From Siphonodentalium dalli (lineage: Eukaryota; Mollusca; Scaphopoda; Gadilida; Siphonodentaliidae), in contig CP136061.1 of assembly GCA_032622095.1 (NCBI GenBank), forward strand, positions 55,005,762 through 55,069,761: a DNA stretch of 64,000 bases, written 5' to 3'. Positions 36,071 to 49,035 of this stretch are shown here, piece by piece (within the stretch, counting starts at the first letter, position 1; every line of letters starts with the position of its first letter). Both the position numbers and the translations under genes were made by a program. Under the pieces are notes generated by a model. That model saw only the letters and a list, made by a program, of their open reading frames with translations, had not been told where the DNA came from and did no database searches.

Positions 36071-37070
36071 ATTTGAGCAGGTCGGGGAAATATGAAAATT
36101 CAGCTGCAATAGCTGAAATCAGCTACATGTAACCAATCTGAATGAAGCTATATATTCAGTCGTCAAAATGGCTTCTGGACGATTGGTACCTTTGACTTTA
36201 GTACATGTACCGGTACCTGGATGTGTCGTACCCATGGGACGATTGGTACCTGGACGTTTCGTACCCTGTGGACTATTGGTACCATTTCAGTGTGAATGAT
36301 TGGTACCACATAAAATTGTGTTGGGTTATTAGCTCAACTTTACTTTGTAAAGTTTGAGCTATTGCCATGGCTTTGTCGTCCGTGTGTGTGTGCATGTTTG
36401 ATGCGTCAACAATTTCCTTTAGCACGGGCTACAGGTCATACCTTTGGTCGGATCATTATCAAATTTGTCATAGCTGTTGACATTGACATGTAGATGGGAA
36501 CGAGTCATTTTGGGGTCATTCGGGAAAAAAACATGGCCGCCAGTGGCCATCTTGGATTTCAAAATTCAATCCATTAGCACGGGCTACAGGTCCTACCGTT
36601 CGTCTGATCATCATGAAATTTGTCATGGATGTTAACAATAAAATGTAGATGGGAACGAGTCATTTTGGGGTCATTCGGCAAAAAAACATGGCCACCAGCA
36701 GCCATCTTGGATTTTGTTCTTTGCATGACTAAATCGTTTGGCATGGGCTACAGGTCGTACCTTTGGTCGGATCATTATGAAATTTATCATGGCTGTTGAC
36801 ATTGACATCTAGATGGGAACGAGTCATTTTGGGGTCATTCGGCAAAAAAACATGGCCGCCAGTGGCCATCTTGGATTTCATAATTCAATAAATTAGCACA
36901 GACTACAGGCCGGAATGTTCGTCTGATCATCATAACATTTGTCGTGGAAGTTAATATTGACATGTAGATGGGAACGAGTCATTTTGGGGTCATTCGGCCA
37001 AAAAACATGGCCACCAGTGGCCATCTTGGATTTCAAAATTCAATTCATTAGCATGGGCTACAGGTCGTAC

Positions 37071-38420
37071 TCTCATGTCTGGAATAAACGTGCATGCACG
37101 TTTATTAAATTTCAGATGATTTTCCACCCTGCACAAGGCTTATTCCAATCTGCACGTATAATTAATTTCGTGTATTGTACTACTAGTAGTAATTTTGGAA
37201 GACAGGTCTTGACAGACCAATTTTGTTTTTTCCCCCAACAAATCTTGATCGAGTGTTGTTTATCAAATCCTGTAGGTGTCAATATACTAGTAATATTGTT
37301 GACCGGGAGTCACATGTTTGAGACAAAATAACGAGACTTCCGAAACACTGTGGGAACATGGATTTAAAATCTGATATTAACCACATGCGGCTTAATTGTG
37401 TATAAATATATCTATATTATTTGTATCTAGCATATATAAGTACCAAGGTAAATAATTTTAGACCTCTTATAACTACATGGGAATAAGAGGCAACCTGTGG
37501 TGTCTCTTCGGTCAATGCTTCAGTACATGTAATTAATTTGATAAAAACATGATTGACTTTGCTGAATTTCTTGACTGGCCATGTGATGAACTTACGATAT
37601 ATGGCCGCTCTACTAGTATATAAGTGACTTTGCTGAATTTCTTGACTGGCCATGTGATGAACTTACGATATATGGCCGCTCTACTAGTATATAAGATCTT
37701 TAAATCGCTGCACTTAGCTTACCCATGGAAGAACATTGGTATTTACTATTTAGGGTGGGAGTTTAATTTATGGTATATAAGAAGCAGTAATACCACAGTA
37801 GTACCAGACTACTAGCAGTCCTTCCCATGAGGAAAACACAGTAAGAGCACTTATTTGCTCACGCAATTCAGAAGACGGGTGTATTAAATGCGCCCATGAT
37901 ATAATGATAAGTTTGGTTTTGCTCAAACAAAATGTCTGTGGGATAGACCCATGTCTAGTTACACTTTCACATGCCCATAATTTAACTGAGATGGGAAAGG
38001 TTCTAAATATACATTCAAATATTTGAATATTGAATCAACGATTACAGTGACCAAGAACATTTTGACAAGAGGGACGACTCTCTGGACGAACTCGTGCAAA
38101 TTTCAGCACCCGTGAATTAAAAATTGCGAGTGCATACGGGTGCAAGAGCAATCGCTCCCATCTCCTGGGAAGGACTGACTACTAGTAACACCTTGAAACA
38201 GAACCTCTGTTTTCAAAAGCATATTAGGACTAGTATATAGTATCCACCCCCACTCTATTTGGTCAGGTACCCATTCAATGCCACCGGTAAAGTGAAAGAC
38301 TGTATTTCGATGAAAATATCCACCCTGCACTTATATTCCAGCCTGCACTTATATTATTTCTGGTCGGTTTTTCCACCCTGCACTTATATTCCAGACTGCA
38401 CTTTTATTCCAGACACCAGA
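37071..38420. mobile_element. TGTCTGGAATAAA TIR element, 1350 bp, nested
   Basis: Ends TCTCATGTCTGGAATAAA and TTTATTCCAGACACCAGA, with GTAC on both sides (37067-37070, 38421-38424). No coding sequence recognised. The right end repeats CCCTGCACTTATATTCCAG-like words. Confidence 0.65.
37554..37695. repeat. Perfect 71-bp tandem duplication
   Basis: 37554-37624 and 37625-37695 are identical, beginning TGACTTTGCTGAATTTCTTG. Zero divergence implies a very recent event or an assembly artefact. Confidence 0.9.
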
Positions 38421-39402
38421 GTACTGTTCGGCTACAGGTCGTACCTTTGGTCTGATCATCGTGAAATTTGTCATGGATGTTAATATAGATATGTAGATGG
38501 GAACGAGTAATTTTGGGGTCGTTCCGCCAAAAAACATGTCCGCCAGCAGCCATCTTGGATTTTACTCTTTGCATGACTAAATCATTTGACACAGGCTACA
38601 AGTCGTATCTTTTGTCGGATCATCATGAAATTTGTGATGGATGTTAACAAAGACATGTAAATGGGAACAAGTCTTTTTGGGGTCATTCGGCAAAAAAACA
38701 TGGCTGCCAGTGGCCATCTTGGATTTTACTCTTTACATAACTACTAGTAGGCCTTTCAACTTAACACATTCCTAATCACTCCATTGACTGTAACACAAGA
38801 AATTATTCCCTTTCCAAGTTGAGCTACAGTGTCATTGACACTTTCATATTTAAAATTACTTGTGATATGATAAGATACGTTTGAATGGTCTTTAAGGCAC
38901 ATTGGTGTAGGACAACCCACATACACATAGATAAGAATAAACAGGAATACATGGTATATATGTGATATACATGTACATGTAACAAGTAACAGATTAACAG
39001 AAATGGTAAAGATGTAGAATATCAAATTATTTGATTTATTACTGGACATAGGTCACCTGAGGAAGGACATGGTACATCACCACTTCCGCAGTTGGCCAAT
39101 GCCCAGCATGAGTATGGCATTTATACAGGGTATGAGACAGTTTAGGAGTTGTACGGCACTAACAGGTGACCAAAAACCATTGGTGATAGCATAAGAAAAC
39201 AGTCCGAAGACCATTTATTTCCATTATGGTCCCCAATGGATTCAAGCCACATGAGAGACCGGAACACACCCATACACTTCCTACCATCACAAACCACTGG
39301 ATTAAAAATATATTATGTTTTATTTAACAAATGAAATGTATATCTGGTCAGTTGAAATTAAAGTCACGATAGGTGACAGTGAGCTAAACAGCAAATATTC
39401 CA

Positions 39403-39593
39403 CTAGATATATGGTGAAAGTGGCCGTTTCCCCCTTAATATCACTATAGATTTGCGTATTATCAAGTATTGGCTGAAAGTGAGGAACATGACCGACACTA
39501 GATACTGTAAGATTATGTACTTGTTGGCATTGCAGCTCAGTGAAAATGCATCCGCGAAGTTCGAATGGATTGAGAAAGTGAATACAGTGCTAA
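39403..39593 (+). pseudogene. LINE fragment, left part
   Basis: The frame reads YGESGRFPLNITIDLRIIKY and on to ASAKFEWIEKVNTVL, matching the GELGRFPL...W region between reverse transcriptase and zinc motif of CR1/jockey-like LINEs. An in-frame TAG lies just upstream, consistent with a 5' truncation near 39400. Confidence 0.7.
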
Positions 39594-41267
39594 GGCCAAA
39601 AAAAAAAAACGTCTCTGTTTCCGGTACCTGGCCTGGCTGAGATTTTCTTGCCGGCCTCAATTTTTTTTTTTTTTTTCACGAAGTCCAAAGTAACCTTTCT
39701 GTCTGAGTTAATGGCTATGGTTTTCCCAATACCAACAGCAGAACTAACCACCAATCGCATACACACCTGACGCATGTGTTACGATGTGTAGGCCATGTGC
39801 GCGATCGCGCTTTCTTGATATAAATAAGACAACTATAGGTCGGCCATGCTACGCAGTGAATACCGTGGCTTAAATCAAACTCTACCCTGACGAGTCACTA
39901 CGGAAATCCCCCCGTATTTTGTGGGCTGTCTACACTGCTGTATATTTTAAAAAGTACAATGTATTAATTATACCGGTAGCTCCCTTAACTTCTTCGCCTA
40001 ATTGGGGCAAAACTTGCCCGAAAGACCATCTGTTCGCGACAAAACAGTGAAAAGCATGTGCGTTTTTGGCGGGAAAATGACAGTCCGTATTACGTAATCA
40101 GTCCTGGAAATTAGCGTCGTCAAAAGCCGAAATCACCATCAACATTGACATGACGAAATCGTCATCAAAGATTAAAATGCATTGGCATCCTTGAATATTC
40201 ACATAAACCCGATTTTAACCCACTTTAAATAAACAACTGTCTGTTATGAATGACACAACAACTGGGTCACTGTGTCACCAACCAAACGCATCAGTGGGTC
40301 ACGTGAATAAACTCTGTAACTATTTACGACAGACTCTCTTTGATGTTTTCCGACCAAGTAGCAGATACAATGTACCACTGATAGAAACAACTCGCACTGT
40401 ATGCAAGTATCAAACACACATTTCTGATCATCTGATGTGCATACATGTACTGCATGTAAGGATTATTTGATAACTTGCTGTTAATTACACTGAAAGTTGG
40501 CAGGTAATCAATTCTGCTATTTGAAACTTTCCGGGATTGAAACAAAATAAATCGGAAATAGGTGACTTTAGAGTTAGTGATTTTGGTAATATGGACAAGT
40601 TGTCACTGAAAAATAATGATCATCTATGAAGAGAAATAAGAGGGGATGAAAATACAATAGGTTTTATTGAAATGGCAAGTATTTATTCCATAAAACGATC
40701 TCTGTCAACACCAACACCTGGAAAATTTCGTCGGCAGTGATGAATAGAATGGCATAAAATGTGTAACCTCAGGCCCAATCTACACCAGAGATATTCAGGG
40801 GAAGATTGGAACAAAACATGTTTATTCCTGCATATCCAAGAACAGTCAGTAACATTGTTCTGGTCACATGTAATTTGTAAATAAAGGTATCAGATGCTAC
40901 TGTTGCATTGTGGGCTGGTATCTGCATGGACTACATGTATGTAAGAGGAATAACTCTAAACCCATGGCCATAGTCTAATACATTGAATTTTCACACTGGA
41001 GCACATACTAGAGCTAGAAAATATCTTTAACACCTAAATACATGACATAATAGTCCAGCAAGCTGCATAATATATTACCAGTTAGCATGTATAAAAGCAT
41101 GCCAATTTTATAATACATGTTAAAAGGGTGTACTACACTATTTTATCACTTTCAAATAACCGGTTAAAAAAAAAAAAAAAAAAGCGTAAAAAAAAAAAAA
41201 ACCCTGCCTGCCTACCTGGAAAATTTTCCCCATGTTATCGGAAACAGACATGTTTTTTTTTTTGGCC
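39594..41267. mobile_element. GGCC-A(n) TIR element, 1674 bp, inserted in the LINE
   Basis: GGCCAAAAAAAAAAAACG, TCTGTTTCCGG and a T-tract at the left are mirrored by the inverse at the right (41160-41267). Joining 39593 to 41271 restores the LINE frame exactly, implying a 2-3-bp target duplication (TAA/CAA). Same terminal layout as 2493-3932. Confidence 0.75.
40246..40396 (+). other. Exon-like open frame inside the TIR element
   Basis: An ATG at 40246 opens MNDTTTGSLCHQPNASVGHV and continues through YLRQTLFDVFRPSSRYNVPL to a possible donor AA|GTATCA. Composition is protein-like, but no family is recognised. It could be a captured host exon or chance. Confidence 0.25.
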
Positions 41268-41791
41268 CAACCCAATGTGGCCAAGGGCATCTTCTTTACA
41301 CCGACACACGTTTACGTTCGGAAGAAATAATCACATATGTTAAATGCAGTCTCATTAATCAATATAGGGCCATTTGGAAATCAGCTATAGACAAATCCAG
41401 TAGAGGTAATATATACAAGATTTTTAAACACAATATCTGTTTCAAAATGTATTTGGACTGCCTTGACAACAAAAACAGAACATTTTGCCAATTCCGAACA
41501 TGTAATCATAGACTGCCCATAGAGAGAGGAAGATGGAACGACACTAATGTAATGGAACGAACATGTCCCTTGTGTAATAATTATAAGCTTGGCGATGAAC
41601 TTCATTACTTGCTCGAATGCAACCACTTTATAGATGTTAGAAATCGTTTTCTCCCGGCTAAATATATCAGAAAGAGACATGCGACCATCGATATTCTTGA
41701 CGACTTATTTGATGATGATGATGATGACGACGACGACATTCTTCTCTGGCTAACGCCCATAGAGATCATATTCCATCCGTACAAAACATGA
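41268..41791 (+). pseudogene. LINE fragment, right part with zinc motif
   Basis: Continues the frame of 39403-39593 with SRGNIYKIFKH, RTFCQFRTCNHRLPIERGRW and a CPLCNNYKLGDELHYLLEC motif, then an aspartate run encoded by GATGATGAC repeats and a stop. This is the C-terminal end of a LINE polyprotein. It is a different element from 21350-22370. Confidence 0.8.
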
Positions 41792-41807
41792 GAACTTTTT
41801 TGTCCCT

Positions 41808-42190
41808 CGAAAAATTAATTTTCGGGGGACTATAGAAATGGGCTCCGTCCGTTCGTCTGTCACACTTTTGAGTATTTTCATGGTGTAATCAACTCCTCCT
41901 ACAGTTTTTATCCTAGAAATTTGAAACTTCAGAATATTATTGCCCATATATTGAAGATGTGCAACATGTCTATAGATGACGGAAAAATTATGTTTGACAA
42001 AGATATTAACCCTTTTCGACTTTTCTGTATGAGGGTACCTTCATGGTGTAATCGACTCCTCCTACAGGTTTTAATCGTATATATTTGAAACTTCAGAATA
42101 GTGTTACCCACACATCGGAGATATGCAACATGTATATAGATGAGGGATTTTTTTTTTTTTTACGGAGTTATTAACCCTTTTCGACTTCAA
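41808..42190. repeat. Two tandem units, about 170 bp
   Basis: TTCATGGTGTAATCRACTCC, TTGAAACTTCAGAATA and TGCAACATGT recur at that spacing; it opens with a CCCTCGAAAATTAATTTTCGGGGG-type palindrome. Confidence 0.6.
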
Positions 42191-42205
42191 CAAATTTCAA
42201 CATTT

Positions 42206-43311
42206 TTAGCTCAACTTTGCTTTGTACAGTTTGAGCTATTGCCATGGCTTGGTATCCGTCGTGCGTGTGTATGTGTGTGCGTGATTCGTCAACAATTTCC
42301 TTTAGCACGGGCTACAGTTCGTACCTTTGGTCCGATTATTATGAAATTTGTCATGGATGTTGACATTGACATGTAGATGGGAACGAGTCATTTTGGGGTC
42401 ATTCGGAAAAAAAACATGGCCGCCAGTGGCCATCTTGGATTTCAAAATTCAATCCATTAGCACGGGCTACAGGTCGTACTGTTCGTCTGATCATCATGAA
42501 ATTTGTCATGGATGTTAATATTGACATGTAGATGGGAACGATTACTTTTGGGGTCATTCGGCCAAAAAACATGGCCGCTGGCAGCCATCTTAGATTTTAC
42601 TCTTTGCATGATTAAAACTTTTAGCACGGGCTACAGGTCGTACCTTTGGTCAGATCATCATGAAATTTGTCATGAATGTTAACAATGACATCTAAATGGG
42701 AACGAGTCATTTTGGCGCCATTCGGACAAAAAACATGGCCGCCAGCAGCCATCTTGGATTTTATTCTTTGTATGACTAAATCCTTTAGCACGGGCTACAG
42801 GTCGTACCTTTAGTCTGATCATCATAAAATTTGTCAAGGCTGTTGAAATTGGAATGTAGATGGGAACAAGTAATTTTGGGGTCATTCGGCTAAAAAAATG
42901 GCCGCCAGCAGCCATCTTGGATTTTACTCTTTGCATGACTAAATCCTTTGGCATGGGCTACAGGTCGTACCTTTGGTCGGATCATTATGAAATTTGTCTT
43001 GACTTTTGACATTGACATGTAGATGGGAACGAGTCATTTTGGGTTAACCGACATTAAAACATGGCTGCCAGTGGCCATCTTGGATTCTACTCTTTGCATG
43101 ACTAAAGCTATCAAATGTTTTTGAATTGTTGGAAAACATAGCCGCCAGTAACCATCTTAGATTTTACTATTATATACATGTATATATATCTCTTCATGTT
43201 GATAAACTAGTATTAGACATTCAACTTTCCACATTCCTAATCACTCCATCGACAGTAACACATTAAATTATTCCCGTTCCATGTTGAGCTACAGTGTCAT
43301 TGACACTTTCA
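42206..43311 (-). mobile_element. Helitron-like element, inverted, about 5 core units
   Basis: The minus-strand 5' end A|TGAAAGTG is at 43311 and the 3' end GAGCTAA at 42206. The core units match those at 30857-35137. Confidence 0.72.
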
Positions 43312-43632
43312 TTTTTATTTCTTTAACAAAGCGGCATCGACTTGCCACATTTTCGGGGGACACTGTGGTCTGTTGACCTTTTATTAAGTTTGGCAGAGAA
43401 CCTTATAAAGTCAAAAAGCTAACGCAGGGAATATATTCCTTAGTTATTAGCGCCACAGGTTTGGTATATTGTATATACCTTTTTCATGTATAATATGAAG
43501 CACACTTATATAGAAGGAAAACACCGGAAGTAGATTAAATTTCCAGTGAGGAATTTAGAATTTCTTTCGTTGTGATACTACTTACCCAAAATATGTTAAT
43601 TAACAATCGCATGTTCATACAAATATAATTAT

Positions 43633-44362
43633 ACCCCCCCCGCAACGAAGTTAGGGGGGGGGGTATACTGGAGTCAGCTTGTCCGTCGTCCGTCCGTCCG
43701 TGGACACAAATTTGTCCTGAGTTTTTCTCAGTCGTTTTTTGATCAATTTCCGTGAAACTTGGCACAGACATCAACCACCATGGGAACCTGTGCACCTGCG
43801 ATTATGACGTCTGTCAGACTTTTTTTTTTGTAGTTATCCACCCTTTTTCGACTTAGAAATTTTTCGCAACATGTATACTTTTGTCCAAACTTTTATTCCT
43901 ACATTTTTGTTAAAACGTGGCACAGATATTTAGTACCATGGGAACTTGTGCACCTGCGATTATGACGTCTGTCTGACATTTTTTGGTGGAGTTATCCCCC
44001 CTTTTTCGACTTAGAACCTTTTTTTGCAACATGCATAATTTTGTCCGAGCTTTTATTCCTACATTTTTCGGTCAATGTTTTTTAATCTTGGCACTGATAT
44101 TTAGTACCATGGGAACCTGTGCGCCTGTGATTATGATGTCTGTCCGACATTTTTTGTGTGGAGTTATTCCCCTTTTTCGACTTAGAAATTTTTTCGCAAC
44201 ATACATAATTTTGTCCAAGATTTTATTCCTACATTTTTCGGTCAATAGGTTTAAGATTAGGGTTATGGTTGTACACCTGCAATGGGAACTGTTATTTTAT
44301 TATTTTAACTAAATGTTTACTGACATGTGAAACATCTTAGTATTTTAAAAACAGGGGGTATC
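43633..44362. mobile_element. ATACCCCC-ended element with tandem units
   Basis: Starts with a CCCCCCCCGC/GGGGGGGGG hairpin and ends GGGGGTAT. Three units contain TTTATTCCTACATTTTT, ACCATGGGAACYTGTGCRCC and ATTATGACGTCTGTC. Confidence 0.55.
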
Positions 44363-44380
44363 TCTAGTTAACACTAGTTT

Positions 44381-44825
44381 TTAACTCAACTTACTTTGTA
44401 AGTTTGAGCTATTAATAGCCATGGGTTGGCGTCCTTCGTCCGTGTGTGAATCTGTGTCTGTATGTCGATGTGTCAGTCAGCAATTTCCTTTGGCGCGGGC
44501 TAGCTACAGGTCGTAACTTTGGTCTGTTCTTTATGAAATTTGTCATGGATGTTAATATTGACATGTAGATGGGAACGAGTCATTTTGGGGTTGTTCGGCC
44601 AAAAAACATGACCGCCAGCAGCCATCTTGGATTTTACTCTTTGCATGACTAAATCCTTTGGCACAGGCTACAGGTCGTACCTTTGATCAGATAATTATGA
44701 GATTTGTCATGGCTGTTGACATTGACATTTAGATGGGAACAAGTCATTTTGGGGTCATTCAATTATACAAATAATCGTTGCACCCATACTCTCCAGACTG
44801 AGCTTCGTTATCATTGACACTTTCA
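44381..44825 (-). mobile_element. Short Helitron-like element, about 2 units
   Basis: A|TGAAAGTG at 44825 (minus strand) and a degraded GAGTTAA end at 44381. A TACAGTRATGCCC-family fold-back fragment abuts it at 44826-44971. Confidence 0.65.
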
Positions 44826-45189
44826 TTATGTAATCGACCCCTTATGGGTAACTTTTCAGGATTCAGTTGGAAATATTGCTTGTTGCCATTCAGCGGAAAG
44901 CTCTCGCCGTATTTCCGACTAAATCCTGAAAAGTTACCCATAAGGGGTCGATTACTTAGGGCATTACTGTATTCAACACAAATATACATTGGGTCATAAA
45001 TTGAATTATGATCAGAGCCTGGTGGAAATGCTACTGCGTGGTGAGTCATACTCGCCTTCGAGCTAGTGATGACATGTATGGTGTTATTAATGGTTTGTAT
45101 TGTGCAGAGGTAAAATTTGCTCGTAGCCTCCGCAGTAAATAATTTCACACCAGGTTCTATTCATAATCATTAAGATTTCTTAGTCAAGT

Positions 45190-45741
45190 GTAAATGGCTT
45201 GTTGCCATTCATCGGAAAGCTCTCGGGGGAGAACTTTCCTATGAATGGCAACAAGCCATATTTCCGACTAAATCCTGAAAAGTTACCCATAATTCTGCTG
45301 TGGTTAACCCTTTACCCAACAGATGTTTACAGTTATGCCCTGTGCCAATGCATTCTCTTATATATGCGAGTCGACCATAGGTCGCCTCGCATATATAAGA
45401 GAATGCATTGGCTTAACACATTAAAAATTATAAAATTGTTAAAGAATGTAAGAAAAAATGGTAAAAAGTGTTAAAAAAAGTTTTTTTTTTAGGCCAATGC
45501 ATTCTCTTATATATGCGAGGCGACCTATGGTCGACTCGCATATATAAGAGAATGCATTGGCACAGGGCATAACTGTAACTATCACAATGTGGTCAAGGAG
45601 CCGGTTCCAATGATATCCATATTTGTATGGTTCTATTGAGACAGACCGAAGATATTTTAGGCTGTTGAAGCTTTATTTGGCCGGTTTTGGCCGGTTTGTT
45701 GGGTAAAGGGTTAAAGGAGTCGATTAATTTGGGCATTACTG
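45190..45741. mobile_element. Fold-back MITE interrupted by a TTAA MITE
   Basis: Left part 45190-45303 reads GGCTTGTTGCCATTCATCGG ... CATAATTCTGCTGTGG; right part 45715-45741 resumes AGGAGTCGATTAATTTGGGC. The gap is filled by 45308-45710. Confidence 0.8.
45308..45710. mobile_element. TTAA MITE nested in the fold-back MITE, 403 bp
   Basis: CCCTTTACCCAACA TIRs with TTAA at 45304-45307 and 45711-45714. Uninterrupted copies of the host (e.g. 57905-58040) have a single GTGGTTAA here, so TTAA duplication is directly demonstrated. Contains two ATTCTCTTATATATGCGAG hairpins. Confidence 0.9.
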
Positions 45742-46193
45742 TACCTCAAATTTGGCATAGAGAACTGTAGTAAATATTTTATGTCTGTCCACCTATCTGC
45801 ATGACTTTTGGTTACTTTTAAAAATGGATAATCTGATTTGATGCCCCTAAATTACTTTTTCTTCGACTTTGGGGTAAATATATTTTATTTCAGTCCAGAA
45901 ACCCACCCTCAAAACTTATCAGATTTTGATTTTTGAAATCTGTTAATTTTGTCAACCTTGAATATTTGACACCCCAGATATATACAAACATGATGTTACA
46001 AGAGTTTGAAAGGTCGTGCAATTTGTGATGCAAGATCGTTGTTAGCATTGACTGCATGGCAATCACAAATTATTTTTCAGGTATCTTGTGCCACATTTGC
46101 AGTTGGCATGTGGATACATACATCTACTAGTACTTTATACTACTTATCTAAGAATCAGTAATCTTGTTTTATTCATGAAAAACAGACATGTTA

Positions 46194-46303
46194 CAGTAAT
46201 GCCCTTAATAATCCGACTCCTAAACCACAGCAGAATTATGGTTCATTTTTCAGGATTTAGTCAGAAATATGGTTTGTTGCCATTCATTGGAAAGCTCTCG
46301 ATT
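46194..46303. mobile_element. Half copy of the fold-back MITE
   Basis: TTACAGTAATGCCC ... GGAAAGCTCTCGA; the second arm is missing. Confidence 0.7.
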
Positions 46304-46596
46304 ATTTTGTTTGTATTTAGTTTCACATAACCTAATTCCACCTGTTTGGTGTTTATGTCACATATATATATACACCGATAGTATTGGAGCCTGATACTGA
46401 GAAATAACCTGAGTAAAAGATTCTCATATCATTATCATAACTAATACCAGTATGTCAGCTTAATGTGCATCATTGATGGCCAGAGGCTAATCCACACCAG
46501 TGTCGACACCAGTGCTATCAAAACAATATGTGATACATGTACCAGACTTAATTATTGGGATATCAGCTATCACAATCTTAACTGAAACAATTATAG

Positions 46597-47190
46597 GTAC
46601 TCAATCTGAATTAACGTTCGCATATTGGTTTAAACAATATTTTATTTCTTCCCAAAAGTATATAATTATAAAACATGACACATGAATAAATAGAAGACTA
46701 GAAGGGAGGAATAGGATTTGACAATAAGTATCCGATGCTTATATAGAGCCATCTCCTCAGAACGTTCGCATGTTACTATTTCCTTGGTTTTGGGGTTAAC
46801 AAATGTTTGAATAGAGTCTATGAACGCGCACCCATCAAAGCTCAGAGTGATCAGATATCGATGTTTTAAATCTATTTATTTTAATTTTATGTGGCCCAGC
46901 AAACAGTCTACGAGAATAATTTCTCTGACCAAGTTGCAGATAAAAGATGGATAACTCTAAAATCAAGTGGCTTTTTTGTTTCAGATATTTGACAAAGCGG
47001 CAAAATTTTGTTGAACTAAATGTGGTTGAATCAGTTGAATAGCAGGTTTTGGGCAATTTTGTACTATAGTTGACTGTGGTTAGAACTATTTTTGGGCAAA
47101 TAATCGATTCTGATAACTGAATCAGTATTTCAAAAATGTTTGTTGTTGGAATCTGATGACCCGAGGATCATCGAATCTGATTGAGTACCT
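46597..47190. mobile_element. AGGTACTCAATC TIR element
   Basis: AGGTACTCAATCTGAATTAA at the left and the inverse AATCTGATTGAGTACCT at the right. Shares internal blocks (TTTGACAAA, AGAGTTATCCATC inverse, CCCATCAAAGCTCAG) with 53729-54170 in opposite orientation. Confidence 0.65.
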
Positions 47191-47850
47191 TCAAGTTTTG
47201 AAGATGTCAAGATGTAATATTTGTATACATCGTTTTGATATACATGTACATGTAAATCGTGGCTGCTCATTAATTTGTTATCGGCTTCAGATAAAAATAT
47301 CAATGAAAAATACTCTTTATATGATGGAACAAATTGTTGATGTGTTCATTTTTTATCCAGTGGCCCCATTCAAAGATGTTTTTCTCACCTTTCTGCAAAA
47401 TAATCTAGTCATACTTTGGTAAGATGTAATTAAACATATTCAAAAATTATTTGAAAATATTGTTTACAATCACAATACTTTGGATTCTAGAATTCCTGAT
47501 TACAAATACAATACTCATACTTCTAAATTTGTAATCATTAGAAATACAGAATATGATTAACCCATCCTTGCTTTGATGGGTGTTGTTCATAATATATCTG
47601 ATTCAGTTGATACATGTACCTGTATAAGCTGAAACATGAAAAGTACACATGCTAATTTGTTTATTGAAACAACCAGATACAATAATGTACATGCAATGAT
47701 GCAGCAATGGATTAATCATTAATGTAGTCTTACAACATGTGTACATACCAGTAGAATTTATACTGCTATACTCAATATAAGTGAAGATAAAAAAGACATG
47801 GTGGCCTGTATGATAGATTCTGCCCAGATAATATATACCTCGACCCATTT
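47191..47850. other. Intergenic, nothing recognised
   Basis: AT-rich, no supported exon or repeat. Confidence 0.35.
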
Positions 47851-48529
47851 TTAGCTCAACTTACTTTGTAAGTTTGAGCTATTGCCATGGTTTGGCATCC
47901 GTCGTCCGTGTGTGCGTGTGTCCGTCAACAATTTCCTTTGGCGCGGGCTACAGGTCGTACCTTTGGTGTGATCTTTATGAGATTTGTCATGAATGTTAAC
48001 ATTGACATGTAGATGGGAACGAGTCATTATGGGGTCGTTCGGCCGAAAAACATGGGATACTGGTGGCCATCTTAGATTTCAAATTTCAATCCATTGGCGC
48101 GGGCTGCAGGTCGTACTGTTCGTCTGATCATCATGAAATATGTCATAGATGTTAATATTGACATGTAGATGGGAACGAGTGATTTTGGGGTCATTCGGCA
48201 AAAAAAAACATGGCCGCCAGCAGCCATCTTGGATTTTACTCTTTGCATGACTAAATCCTTTGGCACTGGCTACAGGTCGTAGCTTTGGTCGGAACATCAT
48301 GAAATTTGTCATGGATGTTAACAATGACATGTAGATGGGAACGAGTCATTTTGGGGTCGTTCGGCTGAAAAACATGGCTGCCAGCAGCCATCTTGGATTT
48401 TACTCTTTGCATGACTAAATCCTTTGGCACAAGACATTTCAATTAGCACCTTTCCTATTCCTCCATTTACTGTCAACCATTAAATTATTCCCCTACCTAA
48501 GTTGAGCTACATTGTCATTGACACTTTCA
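47851..48529 (-). mobile_element. Helitron-like element, inverted, about 3.5 units
   Basis: GAGCTAA end at 47851 and A|TGAAAGTG end at 48529 on the minus strand. Confidence 0.72.
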
Positions 48530-48886
48530 TTATGCACACAACCCACTTATATGCACAGTAGGACTGACTACATGTATACTACTAGCATCCACACAATAAA
48601 TTATCAATCAGACTATTGGACGTTGGGGTCTCAAGCATAACTACCCCTTCACATTAGAAGAAAAGTTGAACTATAAATTGTGCCATGAATTTATGCTGTA
48701 GCGGCAGGTTCAACTTTCCAATTGAACCATTTTTATACAATTTAAAATTCCATCATGACAATCAATGGTGGTTGTGCGGTTTGCAAACACATGAACCATA
48801 GGCAATAACTCCTTTGTTTCACAAAGTTTTACATATGTACATGTAGCTGAGTTCTCAAGACAAAACCCAATGACCTATGGGAGGTT

Positions 48887-49035
48887 GTTTTCACATTTAT
48901 TCCCTAATCGTGCTTAAGCGCAATTCATTTGCACTTAAGCGCAATTCATTTGCACTTAAGTGCAAATCATTTGAGCTTAAGCACAAATCCAATATTTGCA
49001 CTGAAGTGCAATTCATTTGCACTTTAGTGCAAATA
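48887..49035. repeat. Array of GCACTTAAGCGCAATTCATT-type words
   Basis: Related to the interior of 29583-29838 and 57411-58507; the terminal repeats here are degraded. Confidence 0.6.

Larger units (their letters stand above)
36329..38846 (-). mobile_element. Helitron-like element, inverted, split by a TIR element
   Basis: The minus-strand 3' end GAGCTAA|T is at 36329 and the 5' end A|TGAAAGTG at 38846. About seven core units flank the insertion at 37071-38420. Confidence 0.72.
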
